64,000 nt of DNA from Ulva prolifera (lineage: Eukaryota > Chlorophyta > Ulvophyceae > Ulvales > Ulvaceae). The notes under the pieces were generated by a model that worked only from the letters and a program-made list of their open reading frames with translations, had not been told where the DNA came from and ran no database searches. The position numbers and the translations under genes were made by a program. Below, one piece after another: positions 45,101 to 56,782 of the stretch; the stretch's first letter is position 1; each line of letters starts with the position of its first letter. The DNA lies in the NCBI GenBank assembly GCA_023078555.1, contig CM041201.1, positions 7,819,172-7,883,171 on the forward strand, written 5' to 3'.

Positions 45101-45251
45101 ATGGGAAGCACACCAGAAGCGCTTGCTCGAGCGTCATCTGCTCATAAAGGACCACCACGTGCTGCTCGCTCTTTGTCGAGACGGTCTCGAGCTTCAGACT
45201 CTTCAGGAACGCGCATGCTGGCTCAAGTTGATTCTGTTCCGCTACTTTCAT
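42120..45251 (-). CDS. four-CBS-domain protein (AMPK-gamma/CBSX-like), 5 exons
   Basis: Tandem CBS pairs bind adenine nucleotides and regulate partner enzymes or channels. SNF4/AMPK-gamma and plant CBSX5/6-like proteins share this layout. Exons (minus strand): 45251-45114, 44963-44667, 43831-43606, 42925-42692, 42421-42120; phases agree; 398 residues. The four repeats are marked by RDVVGFLDIRDILLNFL, CRITQIISQTDIMRAL, VAVVDGAGRLMGSFSM and HRVYVVAEDGKPVATATLTD. The join at exons 1-2 gives TLEQALL/ALASRHILSAPVM, a typical CBS start. Translation may begin at this ATG or in an unseen upstream exon. A kinase-binding role is only inferred. Confidence 0.84.
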
Positions 45252-47323
45252 CTGATAAACAAAGCCTGGCCGGGATCCTGCAACAGCCACTTCATGTCTC
45301 ACATCGGCGCAGCAGAGCAGGGCACATCTGCCGGCAACCGGGTCTTGGGCCCTACATAGTGGACCAAGCGCACGTTCCATTCATGCCACACGATGAGGAC
45401 AACCATTGAAACTGCATAGCTGTGTTCTTCATATATCACGGTGGCGATCGGCTGTCCGGCTGCACATGATGAGGTCGCCTGCGGGAGTGCTCCGAAACGG
45501 GGCAGCCCACGAGGTCGGGCATGGCACCCCTCAAGTCAGTGAAAGACTACAAGGCGTACCTTCAGGATCTTGAGGTAACGCCACACGAATCGCAGTGCCG
45601 ATCACGTCCCACTGCTTCAGATCGTCCCCATCGGTACATCATCTAAAACAAAACTGCATGCCACATGTCGAAATTAACTACCGCTGTGAAGAGACCACTG
45701 CTTCAAACCTGCACACAGACGATGCACGGAACCCGATCATGTTTCCCTGCGCCTGGTCCAGGACGTCTTTCGCTGGACGTACAGTCACGAGCATGCATTT
45801 GGCAGCGCCTCATCATTTGCAGACGGCCACGCGTGGCCACGCTGATGGAATTTGCTCGGACAGCTCGTGCACCATCAGAGCCTGTACCAGCTCGAATGGA
45901 AAGCTGCGGAAAAGAAGGTCGTCGGATCAATTTGCGCCCGGCACAAAGTAGAGCTGAGCATGACGTTGACCACACAGCAGCCGAGTCCAGGCGGGGGGAA
46001 AATGGGCTGTAAAGGCAGTGCACTCATATGTGAGCCTGCACTCATATGCACACAAGAGAGGGGGGCAAGCAGGTGCCATGGCCCCGACGCTGCCTCATCA
46101 TCGTACTTCATCGCACATCATCCAGATGTATCAACTGAATCCATCTTGAGTCGCCTGACTCCATCTTGAGTCGGTGTAAATCGGCGCAATGCATGGCCAA
46201 TCACACCCTATGTTGCACTCCTAGGGAACCAGGGTTTGCTTAGCATTAGTGCCCTGGTCTCACAGACGGGCAACACGAACTCCTCGAGGATCCAACCACA
46301 GCTGTGGCTGCCTGCGCTGCAGCATGCATGCGCCCCATGCACGACTACAGTGGGCGAGTCCGACCAAGTATTGCCGTCCTGCCAACATCTGCCCTGTCTT
46401 GTGCGTGTGCACACACATGTGAACAAGGGTGGGGGCAGCGGCGTCTGCGCGTGCATCCGATGCGCCTGGCGATGGAGCCCTTGCAATTGCGTTCAAGGAG
46501 GCATGCAAACAATGCGGCAGCCACCTCCAGATGCGGTATTATCTGCACGAGATTTTCATGATCAAGTGGCCCTGCAGCTGGAAGACCTTGGCAAGGACTG
46601 CTGGCTTGTGCGTGTGAGGCGGTTTCTGGCATATGCAAAAAAATGCAGAAACCCACATGTTGCGACAACACAGCGTGTGAACGCCTCAATCAGCAATGCC
46701 GGGCACGCATTGCCTGCATAACTACAAGGCAATTCCTTAAGAAGGCAACGGCGAGGTGGCACTGTTGCGGATCTGCTGGACTGCAGCGGTCCCTTTGCAG
46801 AGTGAACATGTCCCCACAAAAATCACGTCTTTACTGGGTCTGATGACTGGATTTAGCTGGATGATACATATGACAATGCCAGCTGTATACGCATACTCAC
46901 GACCACATATCTCGAGATACGCGCCGGGCTCGAGTGGCGGGTCCGCAGACACGTGTTCAACGAAGTGGACCTCTCGCCAGCACAGAATGCACACGCAAGC
47001 TCTGCTGTGTGTTGCGCTTCCCCTTGTGCTGTGGGGGGCCGACGCGACCGCGATGATGGACGTTTAGGTTTTTGAGATAACGCGGCTTGCATGGCACCTC
47101 AGCAATGTCTCCAGCATGGAGGCATGCGACGGTTTGTCCAGATGGTCGGAGGCCCCGACAACAAAAGAGAGATTAGTCAATGGACGCTGTTGGGCTATTT
47201 TACACGTGTCGATGAACAGCGCGCAGAGTGCGCAAGGATCCCTCATCGTTCTGCCGCAGTCTTGATAGCGGCAGGCCTTCAATCAGTTATCAAACTCAAA
47301 GCTAAGAGCACTTGAACTCTATC
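45252..47323. other. unresolved region between the CBS gene and Argonaute
   Basis: Several short stretches look coding but no model could be closed. On the plus strand, 45521-45574 (MAPLKSVKDYKAYLQDLE, followed by GTAACG) could be a first exon, and 46520-46620 reads FHDQVALQLEDLGKDCWL. On the minus strand, 46994-46880 reads REVHFVEHVSADPPLEPGAY and ends at a consensus GTGAGT donor. The two strands conflict. The Argonaute promoter must lie in the right part. Confidence 0.35.
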
Positions 47324-50300
47324 ATGGGTGACAGACGAGGTGCGCCGTGCCATTCGTACTTCTTGTCTTCGTCTGCCTCGAGACACGGACTTCGGAGCCA
47401 TCCCCACACCCAACAGTGCTTCGCCAGAACCCGCCGTAGTGTTCAAAAGGCTCATTCAAGCCTTTGAAAGCTGACACTGCGGTGTCGCTGCGTTTCCTGG
47501 TTCGCTGTGGTCGCGTGAGATCTGTGTCGCTTCAATTGCGCTGGCCCTGCCACCACTTGCTTATCTGTATGCACGGTGCACCCCTTTTGACTGCCATAGC
47601 TCGTTTTCAATTGAATATGGCGCTCGGGTAGTACCTCAGGCTGTTCAGCGATCGGATCAAGGCTACATGTGGGCACAGCTTCGCAATTGGAATCGCCCAG
47701 CTCGGCGCTCGCATTCCGCAACGTTCCAAGCTGCTCCACAACATACTCTCTTCGATGGCATCCGCTAGCGTGTTTCCTTGTTGTTTTGTCACACCCTCCG
47801 CTCGAATTACGCACGATGCGCATGGTCATATGCATGCATGCCTGCAGGCGGCGACCGTCGGCAAGGAGGCGGTGGAGGTGGACAACAGGGCGGGGGAGGC
47901 GGCCAGAGGCAGGGCGGCGGAGGCGGGCCCCGGCAGGGCGGTGGTGGTGGATATCAGGGCGGTGGCGGTGGCGGAGCGCCCAGGCAGGGCGGCGGTGGTG
48001 GTGGTGGCTACCAAGGTGGCGGCGGTGCTGGCGGCCCTAGGCAGGGTGGCGGCGGAGGTGGTGGCTACCAGGGTGGTGGTGGTGGAGGAGGGGGATACCA
48101 GGGAGGTGGTGGTGGCGGTGGAGGTGGCCGTGGAGGCCGTGGCCGCGGAGGTGGCCGCGACGGCGGCCGTGGGGGCGGCCGCGGCCGCGGCGGCCGCATG
48201 ATGGCCGACGAAGCGCAGTATCAGCCTCCCCAGACGCAGGCCCACATTACACCTATCATCAAGCAGATCACGCAGCTCAGCATTCAAGACGAAGGCATCA
48301 CGATGCCCCACGTGTGCCCCCCTCACCTCACCTGGAAATCTGCGCGGCGCTCACCGCCGCTCCATTCGACACCCCCCCCTCCCGTCACACCGTCCTGCAC
48401 CACTCTAATCCCCATGCGTACGCACGTATCCCAGCATCGCGAGACATGGCTGTGTTGATGTCAGGTGCCGCAGTCAGGTGCCGCAGTCAGGTGCCACAAA
48501 CTCGGTCACCACGCCAAGCAGCGGCGTGGCCCGACTGCCTCTGCGTGCAGCAACCAAGGCCCCCACAAGCGCTGTAGCGCATACGATCTCAGGCCATCAT
48601 CAAGAAGCATGATAGAAAAATCAGTCACTGCCGTGCGCCACGTGCGACGTCGCGCTGTGCAGGCGGTGTTGGGTCGCTTTTCAGCAATTTCCAGGGCTGT
48701 CACCCCGAAATTAGATCTGCATATTCAGAATTGTTCGATATGACCCAACACTGCTGTGCAGGCGGTGGAGGCGCAGCAGATCGTGCTCGCGAGCCGCCCG
48801 AAGGAGGCGGGCAAGCAGGGCAAGGCGGTGCAGCTCGTCACGAACTTCTACCGCGCCAACTTCTCCAAGGTCCCGCCCATCATGCACCACGACATCCGCG
48901 TCGAGCGCATGCAGTTTGACCCCGAGTCAGGTATGCCCTGCACTGCCCCGGCCATGCACCTTCCCGGCCATGCACCTGCCCGCCCGTTTCACGGCAGGTG
49001 AGGCATGTAAGATGCGGACGTATTTTTCTGTGCCCGTTTGCTGTTCTGTAACAACATGTCAAGAGGCGGCAGTGCGTCAGGTCTGCCCTGAGACCCTGAG
49101 AGCGGTGTGCATGAAGGACTCGGTCCATCCATTGCATCTGCTGAGGTGGATCCTCTCTCGCTGTCGGCGCTTCTCATGTGAGTCGGCTGTGGCCCGTTTC
49201 GCTGTGTGGCGGTCGCTGCTTGTAGCTGCCGAAGCGGGGAATGTGTGAGCGGGGAGTGTGTCAGCAAAGACGGTCCGGCAAGCCTTGGCGGACCGTCCTC
49301 TGCTCCTGTCGTTTCGTATGCTTGAGTGTGGCACGAGCGTCGGTCGCAGTGAGAGTTCGTCGCAGTCCCTCGACAGGGAGTGCACCGAGAAAGAAAGCCG
49401 TCACAGAGAACTGGTTCTTTCCCGGTTCTTGATCAAGAAGACCCGCCAATTCGGGATGCCACTGCAGGGCAGGCGTCGGTGGTGAAGGAAGATGGCGGCA
49501 AGGCCGCACGGCCGATCCCCCCGAAGGTCATCTCCGAAGTCACGCATGCCTGGCTGAAGCAGCACGGCGCGTCCGTCGGGCCGTGGGCGTACGACGGCCG
49601 CAACAACCTCTACGCCACCAAGACGCTCGTGGACAGCAAGAAGCTGACGAAGGACAACTACCAGGAGTTCACGGTCGAGGTGCCCAACCCGGGGCGGAAG
49701 TTCCCGTCCCGCTTCCAGTGCGGCCCCTCACGCCATGCACCCCTGCTCGGGCCCGCGTGCCAGAGCTTTCACGGCATTGTGGCCTCAGTTGCTCAGTTTT
49801 GTATAGTACGGTAGTACAAGGTTTGTGCTCATGGGTTCTGAAGGGTTTGGCTGCAGTCTGGACTGCGCAGCTACAGGATGCTGTGCTGCGTGAGACAACT
49901 GGTCAGCAGATGAGAGGGGGCCGGTTCCGTGACCGCGTTCACGCTGCTGGGCCCCAGAATCGCACACAGCGCTGCTGGGCAGGGCAGCACACAGTCTGCA
50001 CGCTCATCTGCAGCGTGTTCAGTGAGCCTCAGTGCTGCATGCCCGCTGCATTGAATAGCTGCTGCCTCGTGTGGTTTCCTGATCGAGCTGTCCTCACCGG
50101 CCAGCCCGTCCGTCCGCACACCGTACTTCATCACAAATCGCTGAATTATCCAGCGTTACATGGGGTCTATACCTAAAAAGTTTGGTCTTTTTTGGGCCAG
50201 TCACCCCAAAACAATCCTGTTTTGATATACCTAGCCGAGTACCTGGAAAACCCAGCGCTACACGTTACATGTCGGGGCTTTGTATTAAGTACGGACATGT

Positions 50301-53300
50301 CGAGGCTGGGCCTTCACTGTGAGGCCACCCTTATGCAGGCTACGGATGAAGATGGTGGCCCGGGTGACGATGGATGAGCTCGTGGCGCACCTGCAGAACA
50401 CGCTCGAGGAGTGGCCGGCCAGGCAGCTGCAGGCGCTGGAAATCATCCTCAACAGCCCCTTCATCAACGACCCCCGCCTCATCTACACGTCCCGCACCCT
50501 CTTTGAACTCGCCCAGGTCTGCTCTCTTTCCCGGTGTTTCCTCTGCTTGTGGCGCCTGGTGTCCTGTTTGTCCTGGGACGAGCTCTGTGTGGAGTCTACG
50601 CATTATTCTGGCTTCATCGGGCTTGCATGGACAGGTGCTCTTGGCCCTCATAATGTAAGCACTGATCGTCCCCGATGTTTTTATCTGCATTTGGCGGATG
50701 CAGCTGTGCTGTGTGTTCCTGTAGATGAATTCTGTGTGGACACGATGCACCGTCAGGCTTGCATGACTGGTTCTCTCGGCCCAGCCGTCAAGTCAGACAT
50801 CCATTTTCAGCGCTGGTGTCTTGCGAGCAGTGCTGCTCTTGACATGCAGTGCCGTGTGTCCTGGCAACTGGGGATAATTCGAGCGCGACTCTGGTGTCTT
50901 TCTTTGCTGCAGCGCCAGAATGCCTTCCCTGTGGAAGGTCTGCATCACACAGAGTCTGATTGCGAGAAGTCCAACAGCTTGAGCCGTTGCATACCAGAGT
51001 ACCACAGCATACAACTGACCGCACTTTGATCCCATACAACTGACCACACTTTGATCCCATACACCTGACCGCACTTTGATCCCACATCCCCCCATGCGTT
51101 GTCCTGCAGAAGGCCACAGCATAGTACCGACCGCACTCGAATCCCACATCCCACTCATCGTCCTGCGAGGGCTACAATATACCATCAACCGCACTCTGTT
51201 GCCACACCCCACTAGTTGCCCTGCAGAAGGCCACAGACGTCGGCAGTGGCGGCGAGGCCTGGATCGGCTATAAGCAGGACCTGCGGCCGTGCCAGTTCGG
51301 GCTGATGCTGACCATCGAGCCGAGCTTCTCCGTGTTCTACGAGGGCAAGAACGTCGTGGACTACGCCCAGGCGGTGCTCACGAAGGACTCCCGCAACCCG
51401 TGGCAGTGGACGAACGACTACCTGCTGGATAATGAGGCCAAGGAGGTCACGAAGGAGCTCAAGGGCCTGCAGGTGCACCCCTCGTCTCCTGCTTGCTGCC
51501 TTGCTCTAAATGCGCCATGTTGACAGCGTTACGTCGTTACGACTTCACGGAAAGTGTTGGTTGTGAATAAATCAGCCAGAGCACTTGTCCTCTAACTTAT
51601 TCATACACAGGCTTCTGCCGCTGCATGATTTGTGCACCGGGATGAAGGCCCTGCAGCTGCTTGACAGGCATGGAGAAGTACATCGACATTGATCGGGTGT
51701 TTCCTGAAACTGGACTCTGTCGTTTGTTTTGGTGATCTGCCATGCGATGGCCCACACTGATGTCAGTCGTTGGACCCATGCTTTCTCCCTTATTTTTCCT
51801 GACCGGTCTCCCGGCTCACCTCTGGCTGCAGCCCTATCCTATTCAACACACACAGCCACACAGTACAGCCCTGTGCGTTACACACAGTCAGCAGGCATCA
51901 CACAGAGCAGCGGCTGCTGACGCTTGACACAACACCCACACTGCTGGCCGTATCAAACTGCATGCCACGTGACTGCTTTCCCTGAACAGCTGCGGGAAAG
52001 CAGCAGCAGCTAGTACAGTAGGATTGGAGTAACTCAGCCGTATCCTTGAAAGGACATTGAACTCTTCGAGCAATGAGCAAGGCCACGCGCCAAGGGCTAC
52101 TGCACAGGGTGATCTATCAGCAACCATGCATCCTCTCTCTCCACTAGGAGTCACCTCCACCAGCCCCACGGCCGGCGCCGGTGCAGGTGGTCGGGAAGTA
52201 CGCCAAGAGCGGCCGCGAGACGGCGTTCACCGCGATCGGGCTGTCCAAGGAGGGCGCCAACAAGTACATGTTCATGCTGAAGGACCGCAACACGGGCACC
52301 GAGAAGCAGACGAGCGTCGCGCAGTACTTCACCAAGGTCCTCGGCGTCCAGCTGCAGTTCCCGGCGCTGCAGTGTGTGCTCGTGCGCTCCACCCCCGCCT
52401 CCTGCCGTGCCCCCCCCTGTGCTGCAGTGTGTGCATGTGCGCTAACCCCCGTCCTACGTCTGGGAGCCGTGTTGCGAGATGATTGATTGCCAGATGCAAG
52501 CCTTGTTGCAAGATGATTGATTCATGATTGTTTTGCGCGGGCAGTGCGCAAGGGGATGTATGCCCATGAAGCCACGCCACGCGACGCCCACCATGATGCC
52601 GGAACGGGTGAACCATGCATGCATGCAGGGCCGCGGCCGCACCCCCAAGGAGCCGGTCGCCGTCCCGATGGAGCTGCTCACGATCCGGCGCGGCCAGAAG
52701 CGGCGCGGGCTGCTCATCGGCGACCAGCAGGCGACGCTCGTGCGGCGCGCCGCGCAGCGCCCGGACGACAAGCAGGCGGACATCGGCGCGTGGGTCGGCA
52801 AGTCGACGACGATGATGGCCCGCACCGAGAAGGACTTTGGGCTCAAGGTCGACAAGCAGCCGGCGAAGGTGCAGGGGCGGCTGCTGCCGGCGCCGGTGAT
52901 CCAGTACGGCTCGCCGCAGCACTACTACGCCGGCACGACGGGCGCGTGGAACATGAAGGACGTGCGCCGCCCGCCTCCCCGCCCCGTTGCTGCGCTGTGG
53001 TGGGTTTGTGTGGAACGCAGTGGTGCATACGCGACGAGGCGCTGCTGCGATCGATGCGGTTGTAGGGTGGCATTGGAGTTTGTACTCTGGGTCGGCGGTG
53101 GGAGTCCGCCGCGTGGCATCTGTGGACCCCTGAGACCCTGGAGGAGCACTGTCCTTAACCTCACTCCCCTTTCTGCTGCGGCCGTGGTGCAGACTGGTGT
53201 TTTGGTTTTGTGGGCGGCTCCCGGCGCAGCTCCAGACAGCTCTAGACATCCTCACGTCGTGGCAAAGTTTGTGAGCAGCTCGATGTCCTGCCAGATTCCT

Positions 53301-56300
53301 GCACAACATTGCTTCAGTGGGTTTGTGGGCCGTCGGATTCAGACCAGGTTCGCCGGGTGGTCATGATGTCGTGAGCGACTGTTGTCAGCGTGTGTGCAGT
53401 TCAAGATGCTGGCGCCCGTGACGATCAAGTGCTGGGCGGTGTTTGTGCTGCGGGACATGCGCGACCTCGGCGGCGGCGCCCCGGGCTCCCTCAACAACTT
53501 CATCAAGATGACCGTGCAGGTGCGTTAGCCCTTCACACTCTCCCGCCTCATGGCAGACGCGATGTCGCGATGTGCATGCATCTAGTGGTGAAGCGGCCAC
53601 ACCACTCGATTGCCATACGCATGCATGTGATCGTCGTCTTTGCTTTTTTATTCATTTCAGACCCTGTGGCTGAGTGCATCTCGCGGAAGCTGACCGTGGG
53701 TGTTTCCGAGCAGTGGCTCTGACTTCTCTGCTAGCATGCTCTGCCATGCAATTGCCTGTGCCTGTGCACAAGGGTCCCGCCGTGCACGATCATGCATGTG
53801 CCTGTGTCATGGCCATGCATGTGCCCGGCAAGGAAAGGGTCCCGCCGTGCACGATCATGCATGTGCCTGTGTCATGGCCATGCATGTGCCTGTGTCATGG
53901 CCATGCATGCGCCTGGCAAGGAGAGGGTCCCGCCGTGCAGGGTTTCACCGCGATGGGCATGAAGATGCCGCCGACTCCGGACCGAGTGGAGGTGGTCGGG
54001 GACATGGGCCGCTACCCGGAGCAGGGGCGGCTCGACCAGGCGGTGTCCAACGTGCTCAAGGCTCTTGCCGCGAAGGGCAAGAAGGTCGATGTCGCGTTCT
54101 TCATCATCCCGCGCAAGGGTGCGGCCCCGCCCCGGCCCCGCCGGGCGGCTGCCCTCGTGGCACCAGCACCGATGTGCATCACTTGCGTATTGCTTGCCAG
54201 CATTGACTATGTGTTGTTTTTGCCACCTTTGCGATTTAACTAGACCGCATCTGCTGGCATGTGCGACACACGGCCGGGCAAGTTTCTGGAATCCTGGAAC
54301 TCTTGAAAAACCGGGGTTTCGGCGCCCACGTTTCCGACTCGATCGCAAAACGCTCCCCTGTAGACACCACTCGGCAAGGCTCTTGCAGGCTCACAGGGCC
54401 ATTCAGATTTGACCGTGACACGCAGTGAGCATTTCGAAGTTGAGAGTGGGCCATCGTCCACACTTTGTGCTTGTTTCCCCTTTGTGTGCAAGACCTGCTT
54501 CGTTTCTTGTCTTGTTCAGTACCCACGTGCACTGGTGCAGACCCAACAATCTACAAGGTGATCAAGCGCGAGATGGACTCCGCGAAGGGCGTCATCTCAC
54601 AGGTGATCGTCGCCGGTAAGGCCTCGGGCCTCGGCCGCGCCGGCGAGCAGACGTCGCCGAACAACCAGCTGCAGTACGTCGCGAACGTCGGCCTCAAGGT
54701 CAACCACAAGCTCGGCGGCCACAACATGCGCATCCGCGGCCTTGGCGACTCCGTCGACCGCGCGCCGCCGATGTGGAGCACCAAGCCGACGATGCTCATC
54801 GGTATCGACGTGTCGCACCCGCAGTCCGGGGACCCCTCAGAGCCCTCGATCGCAGGCATCGTCGCCTCTATGGACAAGTACGCTGCGTGCCCGCGCCGTT
54901 TGTTTGTGGTTACGATGGTGGTGATTGTGCGCTGCGTGCCCGTGCCGTTTGTTTGTGGTTACGATGGTTGTGATTGTGCGCTGCGTGCCCGCGCCGTTTG
55001 TTTGTGGTCACGGTTGTTGTGATTGTGCGCTGCGTGCCCGTGCCGTTTGTTTGTGGTTACGATGGTTGTGATTGTGCGCTGCGTGCCCGCGCCGTTTGTT
55101 TGTGGTCACGGTGGCTGTGATTGTGTGCTGCTGCCGTACTGCACCTGCGCCAACGATATGCCGTGGCCTGGGGCACCGAGTCGTTCTGGGGTGGGTCTTG
55201 CTGGCCCCGCGTGTGGCTGTACGGCGCTCCATGCAGTAGCCGCCAAGTGGTGTATGGTGCTGCGGCGTGGGGCAGTCCTGTTCAGCTCGCCAACCTGTCG
55301 ATGGTTTCCGTACTACTCGGTGTCCTGATGTGTGAGGGGTGTGCAGGAGCCTGGCGCAGTACGCGTGCCGCATCAAGTGCCTCGGCTTCCGGGAAGAAAT
55401 CGTGAAGGACATGCAGACGGACATCATGGACCTGCTGCGCCTGTTCCGGGAGCGCAACGGCGTCAAGCCCGAGTCGATCGTCGTGTACCGCGACGGCGTC
55501 TCCCAGGGCGAGTTCAAGGAGGTGCGTGCCGCATTCCCTCCCGTGCCCTGTGTCCACAAGGTTGTGCGTGCGGTGGCGTCAATCCGAGGCTGCGGCGATA
55601 CGCGGCTTGGGTGCCGCGATCGGTCGCGGAGCTGCCATTGTGCTCATGGACAGGACTCCAGAATTCTTTTAATTTATAGAACATAATTTTTGTTCACGGC
55701 ATTTTCTAGTTAAAGCCATTATTGATTTTGCTTTTAAAGTCTTGGCTTTAATTTTTTCCCGTAACTACTCTGATACGAGGACTCAGTCAGAGAGGCAGGA
55801 CGTGCACATGCTTGCGCTGAACGTGCGCATGCTTGCAGCGCGGTCGGACCGCGAACGTGCGCATACTTGCAGCGCGGTCGGACCGCGGACCGCGCCACTG
55901 AGTTCCTTACGCCCTGCACATGTCATTGTCCTTGTGCAGGGCATACGCTCACACTCTCACTATCCCGCGATTGGTCGCCGTCTCATCCACATCACTCTCG
56001 CTCTGGTTTCCTTGAATCAATTTGAATCACGGTAGCAAGGCAGCGAGCAATGTGTTGCATAATAATCAGTCTAAATCTCGACGTAGAGGATGAAAACGTT
56101 TTTCAAAACAGTTGTGCCGTGCGCACCATGGTCAGTTTGTGTTACATCAAAGAGGATGAAAGTGATGTCATGCGCACCGCTCGAGCTCCCCTTGCGCTGC
56201 AAGCGCTGACGCCGCGCCCCTCTCGTGCAGGTGTTAGCAAAGGAGTACTCTGCCATCCGCAACGCCGGCCTCGCCCTCGAGGACGGCTACACCCCGCCCA

Positions 56301-56782
56301 TCACGTATGTCACCGTGCTCAAGCGCCACAGCGCGCGCCTCTTCCCAACCACCCCGGACGCCGACGACGGTGGCGGCAACGTCCGGCCGGGCGTCTGCGT
56401 CGACACCGGCATCGCGCTCGCCTCCGGCTTTGACTTCTACCTAAACTCCCACAAGGGCATCCAGGGCACGGTCAAGCCGGCGCACTACCACGTGCTGCAC
56501 GACGAGAACGCGTTTGGGTCGGACGCGATTCAGATCGCGACGTACTGGCTCTGCTACGCGTTCTGCCGGTGCACGCGCTCCGTGTCGTATTGTCCTCCGG
56601 CGTACTATGCGCACCTGGTCGCAGACCGTGGGCGGATTCTGTTGGATCGGGATGGCTTGAGTGAGGACTTCTCCCGGAGCGGGAAGCGAAGCGCGCCGTC
56701 GGAGGCGAGCGGGAGCGACGCCCGTGCGGTGCGCATGCATGTGCCGAATGAGCAGATTCTGAACCGCATGTACTTTGTGTGA
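47324..56782 (+). CDS. AGO: Argonaute (AGO clade), slicer-competent, 13 exons
   Basis: Small-RNA-guided RNA-silencing effector. Exons: 47324-47339, 47848-48311, 48762-48930, 49468-49717, 50339-50516, 51227-51472, 52187-52381, 52629-52961, 53400-53519, 53941-54118, 54541-54877, 55347-55521, 56231-56782. All phases agree; 1,070 residues, a normal AGO length. Residues 6-120 are Gly-rich ending in RGG repeats. The N domain follows, then PAZ (~442-510), MID (MKMPPTPDRVEVVGDMGRY, then IYKVIKREMDSAKGV) and PIWI. The catalytic tetrad is complete: D806 (LIGIDVSHP), E846 (GFREEIVKD), D878 (VYRDGVSQG) and H1015 (AYYAHL). The C-terminus ends YFV, where YFA or YFV is usual. The 16-nt first exon is inferred from phase and its GTGCGC donor. 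No Dicer or other silencing gene lies nearby. Confidence 0.94.
51003..51226. repeat. tandem repeats and duplicated splice acceptor in Argonaute intron 5
   Basis: Units like CTGACCGCACTTTGATCCC occur three times at 51003-51085 and decay further on. The real exon-6 junction CTGCAG/AAGGCCACAG (51221-51236) has a second copy at about 51105-51120, within a partly duplicated block. Confidence 0.8.
52020..52090 (-). mobile_element. SINE 3' end, third copy, in Argonaute intron 6
   Basis: On the minus strand: TCAATGTCCTTTCAAGGATACGGCTGAGTTA, almost identical over 30 bp to the copy at 36.95 kb and clearly related to 20806-21065. Only the 3' part is recognisable. Confidence 0.62.
53771..53940. repeat. 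imperfect tandem repeat in Argonaute intron 9
   Basis: Built from GGGTCCCGCCGTGCACGATC and CATGCATGTGCCTGTGTCATGGC, about 2.5 long units with extra short units. It runs up to the splice acceptor, whose CCGCCGTGCAG is itself the repeat sequence. Confidence 0.82.
54880..55125. repeat. five-copy 49-bp minisatellite at the donor of Argonaute intron 11
   Basis: The unit CGCTGCGTGCCCGCGCCGTT... TGATTGTG repeats five times starting at the donor site (GTACGC at 54878). Each later unit junction reads GTGCGC, the commonest donor form in this gene, so the array holds four decoy donors. Confidence 0.88.
55821..55888. repeat. 2 x 34-bp tandem repeat in Argonaute intron 12
   Basis: The unit ACGTGCGCATGCTTGCAGCG... 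GGACCGCGA occurs twice with two differences. A partial unit precedes it. Each holds the palindrome GCGGTCGGACCGC. Confidence 0.85.

Noticed and set aside
47848..48200. Gly-rich RNA-binding protein gene on its own
   Set aside because: The exon continues in frame into Argonaute N-domain sequence and splices in phase to 48762.
54880..55125. CRISPR-like array
   Set aside because: Direct tandem repeats without unique spacers, in a eukaryotic intron.
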